Origin: UBA4742 sp002403895 | Lineage (GTDB): Bacteria > Actinomycetota > Acidimicrobiia > Acidimicrobiales > Acidimicrobilacustridaceae | DNA length: 11,468 bases | Direction: 5' to 3' | NCBI GenBank assembly: GCA_036823295.1 | Contig: DAISGD010000082.1 | Location: forward strand, 1-11,468 | Part shown: in pieces, positions 5,915-11,468 of the stretch | How the letters are laid out: every line of letters starts with the position of its first letter | How positions within the stretch are numbered: position 1 is the first letter of the stretch | Translations under genes and position numbers: made by a program | The notes under the pieces: model-generated | Seen by the model: the letters and a program-made list of their open reading frames with translations, nothing else | Databases searched by the model: none | What the model was told of the DNA's origin: nothing

Positions 5915-6313
5915 ATGCCCGACTTTGGACCTAGCCAGGTGGCCGACCTCCTCGGCGTGAGTGTCGACACCGTGCGCCGCTGGTGTGATGAAGGACGGCT
6001 GAAGACGGTGCGAAGCAGCGGCGGTCACCGCAGCGTGGACGGTGCCGATCTGGCTCGCTACCTCAGCGAGCAGTCCGCCGCGTATGAGCCCGAGTCGGTC
6101 ATGTCGCAGTCGGCCCGCAATCGCTTCACCGGCATCGTGACCCGGGTCGAGCGCGACAAGCTCACCGCAGTCGTAGAGATCCACTCGCCACCGCACCGAT
6201 TGGTGTCGCTCATGACCCGCGAGGCCGCCGACGAACTGAACCTGCAACCCGGCGACCTGGCTACCGCAGCGGTGAAGTCCACCAACGTCGTGGTCGAGAT
6301 CCCGATCCGCTGA
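5915..6313 (+). CDS. HTH/TOBE-domain molybdenum-responsive regulator
   Basis: A 132-residue protein with two recognisable parts. Residues 5-51 (GPSQVADLLGVSVDTVRRW, then the GGHRSV wing) form an excisionase/MerR-like helix-turn-helix. Residues 67-131 (SARNRFTGIVTRVERDKL, VSLMTREAADEL, AVKSTNVVVEIP) form a single TOBE/Mop domain, the fold that binds molybdate or tungstate oxyanions. This makes it a ModE-like sensor-regulator rather than a storage molbindin. The start at ATG 5915 is chosen because the HTH begins there and a TACAGT box lies just upstream; a TTG at 5873 would add a sequence unlike the family. It precedes modA by 54 bases on the same strand and likely controls modABC and itself through the half-sites upstream. 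Whether it represses or activates cannot be read from the sequence. Confidence 0.88.
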   Translation: MPDFGPSQVADLLGVSVDTVRRWCDEGRLKTVRSSGGHRSVDGADLARYLSEQSAAYEPESVMSQSARNRFTGIVTRVERDKLTAVVEIHSPPHRLVSLMTREAADELNLQPGDLATAAVKSTNVVVEIPIR

Positions 6314-6367
6314 GGCTCGGCTCTTTCCGTACCGGACCCGCCCCACGATCCATTGGAGGCCCGCATC

Positions 6368-7165
6368 ATGCGTCGATCGCTCATCACCGCCCTGGCGGTC
6401 GTGGCGGCCTCGCTCATCCTCGCGGCGGGGTGCCGCTCGACCTCCACCAGCACGGCCGCGACCGCGGGGTCGAGAGCAACGCCGGTCGCCGGCTCCATCA
6501 CCGTGTCCGCGGCATCGTCACTCAGCGGCGCCTTCGCCACCATCAAGGACAACTTCGTCAAGGCCAATCCCGACGCCACCATCACCATCAACACCGGCTC
6601 GTCGGGCCAGCTCGAGAGCCAGATCGAGGGCGGCGCACCGGCTGATGTCATGGCCTTCGCCGACGAGGCCACCATGAAGAAGCTGTCCGACAAGAGCCTG
6701 CTGGCGGAGCCGGCCACCGTCTTCGCCACCAATCAGCTGATCATCGTGACCAAGCCCGGTAACCCGACCGGCATCAAGACGCTGGCCGACCTGGCCACCG
6801 CCGGTGTCGTGTCGCGGTGTGTCGAGACGGCGCCGTGCGGCAAGTACGCCAGCCAGATCCTGGAGGGTGCCGGGGTGACCGTTCCCGATTCGAGCGCGAC
6901 CCGGGGTCCGGACGTCAAGACGACCCTGAGCGCGGTAACCGACGGTGATGCCGTCGCCGGGATCGTGTACGTGACCGACGCCCAGGCCGCGGGCGCCAAG
7001 GTCGAGAGCGTGGCCATCCCGACCGCCCAGAACGCGGTCGCGACGTACCCCGTCGCCGTGCTGGCTGCGACGAAGGCCAAGGCGTTGGCCGAGGCGTTCG
7101 AGGCCTACGTGCTCGGCCCCGAGGGCCAAGCCGTCCTCGCCGCCGCCGGGTTCGGCCCCCCGTGA
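6368..7165 (+). CDS. modA: Molybdate ABC transporter substrate-binding lipoprotein
   Basis: A 265-residue secreted binding protein. It begins MRRS, then a hydrophobic segment to LAAGC (18-22), a lipobox, so the mature protein is anchored by lipid at Cys22 on the outer face of the membrane. A Ser/Thr/Ala-rich linker follows. The binding fold shows SITVSAASSLSGAF (oxyanion-contacting serines), GSSGQLESQIEGGAPADV, FADEATM, TNQLIIVTKPGNP, CVETAPCGKYA and GIVYVTDA, all characteristic of ModA and in the usual order. It captures molybdate (possibly tungstate) and hands it to ModB. The start at ATG 6368 is supported by TTGGAGG seven or so bases upstream; a TTG at 6353 would swallow that site. Its stop codon overlaps the modB start as GTGA, so the two are translationally coupled. 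Confidence 0.93.
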   Translation: MRRSLITALAVVAASLILAAGCRSTSTSTAATAGSRATPVAGSITVSAASSLSGAFATIKDNFVKANPDATITINTGSSGQLESQIEGGAPADVMAFADEATMKKLSDKSLLAEPATVFATNQLIIVTKPGNPTGIKTLADLATAGVVSRCVETAPCGKYASQILEGAGVTVPDSSATRGPDVKTTLSAVTDGDAVAGIVYVTDAQAAGAKVESVAIPTAQNAVATYPVAVLAATKAKALAEAFEAYVLGPEGQAVLAAAGFGPP

Positions 7166-7995
7166 GTACGGCCCAGATTTCCGGTGGGGATGGGGGTCGG
7201 CGGCCTGGGAGGCGGGGTCGGCGGCCGCCGCTGCTGGTGATCGCGGTCGCTGCCGTCGCCGTGGCGTTCTTCGCCTTGCCCCTGGTCGGGTTGCTCCAGC
7301 AGGCGTCGTGGTCCACCTTCGGCCATGACCTCAGCTCCGACGAGGCTCTGACCGCCCTGCGCCTGTCGCTGGTCTGCTCGTTGAGTGCGACCGCCCTGGC
7401 CGCGCTGTTCGGTCTGCCCCTGGCCTGGGTGCTGGCCCGCCTCCGTTTCCCCGGACGCGCCCTGGTGCGCGCTCTGGTGCTGTTGCCCCTGGTCCTGCCC
7501 CCGGTTGTCGGTGGTGTGGCGTTGCTGTCCGCGTTCAGTCGGCGGGGCCTGGTCGGCGAGCACCTCTACGACTGGTTCGGTGTCCAACTCACCTTCACCA
7601 CCGCGGGAGCGATCCTGGCTGAGACCTTTGTGGCGCTGCCGTTCTTCGTCATCACCGTCGAAGCGGCGCTGCGGACCATGGACCAGCGCTTCGAGGAGGT
7701 GGCCGCCACCCTCGGCGCCGGTCGGTGGACCGTGTTCCGGCGAGTGACGCTGCCGCTCATCGCCCCATCGGTGGTGGCCGGTGCGGTGCTGGCCTGGGCT
7801 CGGGCGCTCGGAGAGTTCGGGGCCACCATCACGTTTGCCGGCAACATCGTCGGGCGCACCCAGACGCTCCCGCTCGCCGTCTACCAGGCCCTGGAGGGGA
7901 ACCGGGATGTGGCCCTGGCCCTCAGCCTCGTGCTCGTCATCGTCTCGTTGGTGCTGATCGTGTCGCTGCGGGACCGATGGTTGGAGCGCTCGTGA
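7162..7995 (+). CDS. modB: Molybdate ABC transporter permease
   Basis: A 277-residue integral membrane protein. After a basic, Gly/Arg-rich cytoplasmic start there are hydrophobic segments around residues 24-45, 66-90, 98-120, 137-160, 200-220 and 250-270, giving about six membrane spans. The cytoplasmic EAA loop that docks with the ATPase reads EEVAATLGAGRWTVFRRVTLP, here near residues 178-198, with the conserved Gly. GEFGATITFAGN, near the C-terminus, is typical of ModB/CysW-type permeases. It forms the channel through which molybdate enters. GTG 7162 overlaps the modA stop (GTGA), and the 3' end overlaps modC in the same way, so subunit synthesis is probably coupled. The length is slightly above ModB from E. 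coli because of the N-terminal extension. Confidence 0.93.
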   Translation: MSTAQISGGDGGRRPGRRGRRPPLLVIAVAAVAVAFFALPLVGLLQQASWSTFGHDLSSDEALTALRLSLVCSLSATALAALFGLPLAWVLARLRFPGRALVRALVLLPLVLPPVVGGVALLSAFSRRGLVGEHLYDWFGVQLTFTTAGAILAETFVALPFFVITVEAALRTMDQRFEEVAATLGAGRWTVFRRVTLPLIAPSVVAGAVLAWARALGEFGATITFAGNIVGRTQTLPLAVYQALEGNRDVALALSLVLVIVSLVLIVSLRDRWLERS

Positions 7996-9047
7996 CCGTC
8001 ACCGCGCGGCTCGACGTGCGCCTCGGCACCCTGTCACTCGTCCTCGACCTGGACGTGGCGGCGGGCGAGGTCGTGGCCCTGCTCGGGCCGAATGGCGCGG
8101 GTAAGACCACCGTGTTGCGGACCCTGGCCGGGCTGCAACCGCTCGACGGGGGCATCATCAGCATCGACGGAGCGGTCGTGGACGCTCCCCGTACCGGCAC
8201 GTTCCTGCCCCCGGAGCAGCGAGCGGTCGGCATGGTCTGCCAGGACTACCTGCTCTTCCCTCATCTCAGCGCCGCCGACAACGTCGCCTTCGGGTTGCGG
8301 GCACGGGGGAGCCCCAAGGCCGACGCCCGTGCCGCGGCCCGCCAATGGCTGGACCGGGTCGGGGTGGGCAACCTGGCCGGAGCCAAGCCCGAGGCCCTGT
8401 CGGGTGGCCAAGCGCAACGCACTGCCTTGGCTCGTGCCCTGGCCCCCAACCCCCACCTGCTCCTGCTCGATGAGCCCCTCGCCGCGCTCGACGCCGGCAC
8501 CCGCACCGCCATCCGGCGCGATTTGCGCCGCTATCTCGGCGAGTTCGCGGGCGCCACCGTGCTCGTCACCCACGACGCGCTTGACGCGCTGGCGCTGGCG
8601 GACCGGGTGGTCATCCTCGAAGCGGGTTCGGTGACCCAGGTCGGCACCATCGACGAGGTGACGAGCCGCCCCCGGTCGCCCTACGTGGCCGATCTCATCG
8701 GCGTGAATCTCCTGCGGGGGGAGGCCCGGGGTACCGAGGTCACCGTCGGTGAACATGGCGGTCGAGTGATCGTCGCCGATCCCGCCGAGGGACCCGTGCT
8801 GTTGCTCATCCGACCCCACTCCGTCGCCCTCCACCGCCACCGGCCCGAGGGCAGTGCCCGCAACCAGTGGCAGGGCGAGATCACCGGCTTCGACCTGCTG
8901 GGGGACCGGGTCCGAGTGCAGCTCGGAGGCGACATCCCGCTGGTCGCCGAGGTCACGCCTGCGGCCGTGGCAGAGATGGGTTTGGCTGAGGGGGCGTCGG
9001 TGTGGGCCACCATCAAGGCGACCGATATCGAGAGGTACGCCCGCTGA
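7992..9047 (+). CDS. modC: Molybdate ABC transporter ATP-binding protein
   Basis: A 351-residue cytoplasmic ATPase that energises ModB. Motifs: Walker A GPNGAGKT (32-39), Q-loop CQDYLLFPHL (Q84), signature LSGGQAQR (136-143), Walker B LLLLDEP (156-162), D-loop ALD, and switch His in THD (H194). After the ATPase core, residues about 285-351 (WQGEITGFDLLGDRVRVQLGG to IKATDIERYAR) form a regulatory TOBE-type domain, as in ModC proteins, where oxyanion binding can inhibit transport. I choose GTG 7992, which overlaps the modB stop as GTGA and follows TTGGAGCG (7981-7988). An in-frame ATG at 7977 is an alternative. The frame is open further upstream to 7725, but that portion only shadows modB. It is the last gene of the operon; no terminator is evident behind it. 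Confidence 0.93.
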   Translation: MTVTARLDVRLGTLSLVLDLDVAAGEVVALLGPNGAGKTTVLRTLAGLQPLDGGIISIDGAVVDAPRTGTFLPPEQRAVGMVCQDYLLFPHLSAADNVAFGLRARGSPKADARAAARQWLDRVGVGNLAGAKPEALSGGQAQRTALARALAPNPHLLLLDEPLAALDAGTRTAIRRDLRRYLGEFAGATVLVTHDALDALALADRVVILEAGSVTQVGTIDEVTSRPRSPYVADLIGVNLLRGEARGTEVTVGEHGGRVIVADPAEGPVLLLIRPHSVALHRHRPEGSARNQWQGEITGFDLLGDRVRVQLGGDIPLVAEVTPAAVAEMGLAEGASVWATIKATDIERYAR

Positions 9048-9196
9048 TCGGCGGCGTCACCCCGCGGGCACAGCGTCCCGAGATCGCGTGCCCGGACGCA
9101 TCCATCCTCCATCGGTGTCCGCCGCGGATACCGTCGACCCGTCCTGCTGCATGCACTCGGCTCCGCCCCTGGCGGTAGCTGGGACAGGAGATCGCC

Positions 9197-9991
9197 ATGA
9201 CGACGAAGGACCGACCGACCGCCCTCATCACCGGAGCCTCCGGGGGGATCGGCGAGGCGCTGGCCCGTGAGCTGGCGGCGCAGGGTCACAACCTCATCCT
9301 CGTCGCCCGTTCCGTCGATGCCCTCGACGCTCTCGGCACGGAGCTGGCCGGCTCCCACGGGATCACCTCCACCACCATTGGCGCCGATCTGGCCCAGAGT
9401 GGTGCCGGTCGTGCGCTCGCCGCCGAGCTCCAGACGCGTGGCCTCGGCGTCGACGTCGTCGTGAACAACGCCGGCTTCGCCGACTTCGGCGAGTTCGCCC
9501 ACGCCGAGCTCGACAAGACCACGCAGATGCTGACCCTCAACATCGCCACCCTCACCGAACTGACCCATGAGCTCTTGGCGCCCATGCTCGAGCGGGGAAC
9601 GGGACGGGTGCTGAACGTGGCGTCGACCGCGGCGTTCCTTCCCGGTCCTCTCATGGCCGTCTACTACGCCACCAAGGCCTACGTCCTGAGCTTCAGCGAG
9701 GCGATCGCGGAGGAGCTGAAGGGCACCGGAGTGACGGTCACGGCCCTGTGTCCGGGTCCGACCGCGTCGGGGTTCCAGGCCCGCGCCGCCATGGAGGACT
9801 CCAAACTGGTGAAGGGCAAGAAGGTCATGGATGCGGCCACCGTGGCCAAGATCGGCGTGGCGGGGATGATGGCCGGCAAGCCCGTGGTGATCTGCGGCTT
9901 CAAGAACAAGGTCCAAGCCGTCATGCCCCGTTTCCTCCCTCGTCGCATGGTGCCGGGGATGGTCAAGCGAGCTCAGGCCGCCAGCTCGTAG
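9197..9991 (+). CDS. Short-chain dehydrogenase/reductase (SDR family)
   Basis: A 264-residue classical SDR, an NAD(P)(H)-dependent oxidoreductase. Cofactor motif TGASGGIG (12-19) is followed by a strand ending VARS, where an Arg (R38) after the second strand suggests NADPH preference. NNAG lies at 90-93, the active-site Asn at N115, the catalytic Ser at S143, and the Y-x-x-x-K pair at Y156/K160. CPGPTASGF near 185 is the usual loop after the catalytic helix. Sequence style (LITGASGGIGEALA, PRFLPRRMVPGMVKR at the end) resembles the DltE/YqjQ-like group often annotated only as 'SDR family oxidoreductase'; the substrate cannot be told. The start is supported by CAGGAG six bases before ATG 9197. 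It lies 149 bases after modC and is probably a separate unit. The stop is 22 bases before a scaffold gap. Confidence 0.9.
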   Translation: MTTKDRPTALITGASGGIGEALARELAAQGHNLILVARSVDALDALGTELAGSHGITSTTIGADLAQSGAGRALAAELQTRGLGVDVVVNNAGFADFGEFAHAELDKTTQMLTLNIATLTELTHELLAPMLERGTGRVLNVASTAAFLPGPLMAVYYATKAYVLSFSEAIAEELKGTGVTVTALCPGPTASGFQARAAMEDSKLVKGKKVMDAATVAKIGVAGMMAGKPVVICGFKNKVQAVMPRFLPRRMVPGMVKRAQAASS

Positions 9992-10013
9992 GAACGCCCG
10001 CGGTCGTCGTAGC

Positions 10014-10113
10014 NNNNNNNNNNNNNNNNNNNNNNNNNNNNNNNNNNNNNNNNNNNNNNNNNNNNNNNNNNNNNNNNNNNNNNNNNNNNNNNNNNNNNNN
10101 NNNNNNNNNNNNN
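10014..10113. other. Scaffold gap (100 N)
   Basis: A second run of exactly 100 N. It falls between the end of the SDR gene and the end of the aldo/keto reductase gene, both complete, so no called gene is broken. True size is unknown, and the neighbourhood of the two genes is not proven. Confidence 0.97.
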
Positions 10114-10120
10114 GCGCGAG

Positions 10121-11035
10121 TCATGCAAAGGTTGGACCGAGCGAGATGAGGTCGTCCAGACTCGTCAGTTGTGTCTCGGTCAACGTGATATCGCCCGCTC
10201 GCGCGTTACTCAGGGCGTGTTCGGTGCTCTTGGTGCCCGCGAGTGCGGCGGTGACTCCGGTTTGATGCAGGCACCATGCGATGGCCAGCTGCGACATCGT
10301 GTAGCCCCACTCGGCGGCCAGCGCGCCGAGTCGTTCGGCCACTGCGAGACTGTGTTCGATGGGTCCCGGCGCGAAGATCCTGTCGTACACGGCGCCCCAC
10401 TCCTTCTGGCCGCTCACGTCGGTACCGGCGGTGATCGCACCAGTGAGCAACCCACCGGCCACGGGTTCGAAGACAACACCGGCGACACCCAGCTCGGCGC
10501 ATGCCGCGAAGTGCTGCCGGGCGTCGAGCATGTCGATGAGCGAAAGGCCGTCTTGGACCATGTCGACCGGACGGATGGCGTGCGCTCGGCGGACATCGTC
10601 GGTCGAGAAGTTCGACAGGCCGATGGCACGCACCAAGCCCTGGTCGGCGAGTTCGGCCATCGCGGTCCAGGTGTCCTCCAGTGGCACGTCAGCGGCGGGT
10701 GCGTGGACGAAGTACACATCGAGAACGTCGCGCTGCAACCTCTGCAGACTGGCGCGACAGGCGCGGTGAACGGCGTCGTGGCGCAACGGCGTTCGCCATG
10801 GCGAAATCTTCGAGGCAACCATCATCTCGGGAACGGACCGTAATGCCTGTCCGAGACAGGTCTCGTTGTCGCCATCGCCGTAACCCTCTGCGGTGTCGAC
10901 CCAGTTGACCCCGGCGTCATACGACGCTGCGAGCACGCCGTTGACCGCGGCCGCGTCGTCGGCACGGAACCACACACCGCCAAGACCGACGGCGGACAGT
11001 TCTAAACCGGTCGCACCGAGGACGTGTCGTCGCAT
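10121..11035 (-). CDS. Aldo/keto reductase
   Basis: A 304-residue NADPH-dependent aldo/keto reductase with a (beta/alpha)8-barrel pattern. It begins MRRHVLGATGLELSAVGLGG, the usual family opening. The catalytic tetrad is visible: D47 and Y52 in DTAEGYG, K76 in VASKIS, H111 in YFVHAP. IGLSNFS and VFEPVAGGLLTG are the later barrel strands that line the pocket, and AGTKSTEHALSNA is the C-terminal cofactor-binding segment. It probably reduces aldehydes or ketones; the substrate is unknown, and the family also contains K+ channel beta-subunit-like members. The frame is open to 11197, but I set the start at ATG 11035, with AGGAGG three to four bases upstream, where homology starts. A long palindrome 64 bases upstream suggests control by a dedicated repressor or activator that is not in the window. 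Confidence 0.92.
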   Translation of the reverse strand: MRRHVLGATGLELSAVGLGGVWFRADDAAAVNGVLAASYDAGVNWVDTAEGYGDGDNETCLGQALRSVPEMMVASKISPWRTPLRHDAVHRACRASLQRLQRDVLDVYFVHAPAADVPLEDTWTAMAELADQGLVRAIGLSNFSTDDVRRAHAIRPVDMVQDGLSLIDMLDARQHFAACAELGVAGVVFEPVAGGLLTGAITAGTDVSGQKEWGAVYDRIFAPGPIEHSLAVAERLGALAAEWGYTMSQLAIAWCLHQTGVTAALAGTKSTEHALSNARAGDITLTETQLTSLDDLISLGPTFA

Positions 11036-11098
11036 GAGCCCTCCTTGAACGGGAGGCGCAGAAGCCACTCCCGACGCCGAACGTAGTGCCTCAATGGG

Positions 11099-11128
11099 GC
11101 TTGTATCACTACGGGTAGCGATACAAGC
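11099..11128 (-). promoter_or_regulatory. Near-perfect palindrome upstream of the aldo/keto reductase (probable operator)
   Basis: GCTTGTATC (11099-11107) and GATACAAGC (11120-11128) are perfect 9-bp arms. Inside them CTAC (11109-11112) and GTAG (11115-11118) pair as well, leaving one mismatch and a two-base centre. The dyad is 30 bases long, sits 64 bases before the reductase start and has no T-run, so an operator for a dimeric regulator (TetR- or MerR-like) is more likely than a terminator. Confidence 0.6.
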
Positions 11129-11131
11129 CGC

Positions 11132-11145
11132 TTGACCTGCGTCAA
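11132..11145. promoter_or_regulatory. Short inverted repeat TTGAC-N4-GTCAA
   Basis: Five-base perfect arms TTGAC and GTCAA are separated by CTGC, three bases beyond the longer palindrome. Read on the minus strand it supplies TTGACG, a good -35 hexamer, with TATCGC 16 bases later inside the long palindrome. This may be the reductase promoter, with the operator covering its -10 region. Confidence 0.4.
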
Positions 11146-11277
11146 TCCGGCGGTGTGCGCCATCCTCGGTCGGCCTGTTCACGCGATCATCCGACACCAG
11201 TGGGACGAGTTGCCCATCCGGACGAACCCCGCGGCCGGCGCTCGGTGGTCGACCGGCTGCTTCACGCTGGCCAGCAG

Positions 11278-11430
11278 GGCCTGTGGAGGCGGCGATCGAG
11301 CCAGATCACCGCCTGGCGCTGCGACCTCGGGCGGCCCGACCTGTGGGTGGCGGTCAATCTCTCGGCTCGCCAACTAACCGATCGCCGCTGCGTCGACGCG
11401 GTGCGCGCCGCCGTGGAGAGCGATCGGCCA
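11278..11430 (+). pseudogene. EAL-domain (c-di-GMP phosphodiesterase) fragment, frameshifted
   Basis: From 11302 the frame reads QITAWRCDLGRPDLWVAVNL, then SARQLTDRRCVDAVRAAVE. W-x-x-x-x-G-x-x-x-L-x-V-A-V-N-L-S-A-R-Q-L is the hallmark middle segment of EAL domains. Just upstream, another frame gives EAAIE (from about 11284), which normally joins directly to the QITAW part, so one extra base lies near 11300. The N-terminal EAL motif itself and its catalytic acids are not upstream, and after about 11428 the expected LEITES segment does not follow. A 20-bp palindrome starts there instead. Only about 50 codons of a ~240-residue domain remain in the window. The frame is still open at the window edge, so a diverged protein cannot be wholly excluded. 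Confidence 0.5.
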
Positions 11431-11450
11431 AATGAGTCGATCGACTCATT
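11431..11450. repeat. Perfect 20-bp palindrome
   Basis: AATGAGTCGA is followed at once by its exact reverse complement TCGACTCATT, with no loop. It begins where similarity to the EAL domain stops. Possible meanings are an operator, a recombination or insertion boundary, or a fold-back assembly joint. Confidence 0.6.
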
Positions 11451-11468
11451 GCGGGGGCTGTGTGGACC

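Noticed and set aside
7725..7991. Extended N-terminus for modC
   Set aside because: The frame is open, but this part lies inside modB and is unlike any ATPase. The GTGA overlap with a ribosome site gives a better start at 7992.
8681..9916. Long minus-strand open frame opposite modC and the SDR gene
   Set aside because: It spans two well-supported plus-strand genes and their spacer and has low-complexity, His/Gly/Arg-rich translation.
11036..11197. 54-residue N-terminal extension of the aldo/keto reductase
   Set aside because: It would run through the palindrome and promoter-like region and over the AGGAGG ribosome site; family homology begins at ATG 11035.
1..11468. CRISPR array, tRNA, rRNA, riboswitch or complete insertion sequence
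   Set aside because: No regularly spaced repeats, cloverleaf-like segment, conserved rRNA stretch, molybdenum-cofactor riboswitch pattern or transposase motif was seen on reading both strands.

Overview
The window is GC-rich DNA with GTG starts, close gene packing, a lipoprotein-type ModA and a TOBE/helix-turn-helix molybdenum regulator. Together with the style of the proteins this suggests a high-GC actinobacterium, possibly an Acidimicrobiia-like lineage; that is inference from sequence style, not a database match. Two runs of exactly 100 N (1110-1209 and 10014-10113) show that the window is a scaffold of three contigs (1-1109, 1210-10013, 10114-11468). Order across the gaps is therefore an assembly claim.

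Region 1 (1-3240) looks like accessory and partly decayed DNA. It holds a small ferredoxin-fold-like protein, a DUF1905-type protein flanked by an imperfect direct repeat, and the C-terminal helicase part of a MobF/TraA-type conjugative relaxase. The relaxase part has lost its Walker A region and is joined in frame to the first 22-23 codons of an excisionase-like HTH gene. After it come a VapBC-type toxin-antitoxin pair whose PIN toxin carries a one-base frameshift, and the last ~28 codons of an acyl-CoA dehydrogenase with a well-formed terminator. Relaxase helicase, excisionase-like HTH and toxin-antitoxin together suggest the remains of an integrative or conjugative element.

Region 2 (3364-5691, minus strand) carries a cyclopropane-fatty-acyl-phospholipid synthase with its bicarbonate/active-site residues present. 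Next to it is a protein with a degenerate response-regulator receiver fold and an unrecognised C-terminal alpha/beta part.

Region 3 (5819-9047, plus strand) is the best-understood block: a molybdate uptake operon. A TOBE/HTH regulator, probably on a leaderless transcript, is followed by modA, modB and modC; modA-modB and modB-modC each overlap by GTGA. ModA binds molybdate outside the membrane, ModB forms the channel, ModC hydrolyses ATP, and the regulator probably senses intracellular molybdenum. CCAG/CTGG half-sites cluster upstream of the regulator.

Region 4 (9197-11468) has a short-chain dehydrogenase, a scaffold gap, and a minus-strand aldo/keto reductase with a strong ribosome binding site and a near-perfect long palindrome upstream. 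At the right edge lies a frameshifted scrap of an EAL (c-di-GMP phosphodiesterase) domain that stops at a perfect 20-bp palindrome. I found no rRNA, tRNA, CRISPR array or complete insertion sequence. No new multi-gene system is convincingly present; the most unusual items are the HTH-helicase chimera, the degenerate receiver protein and the palindromic sites.
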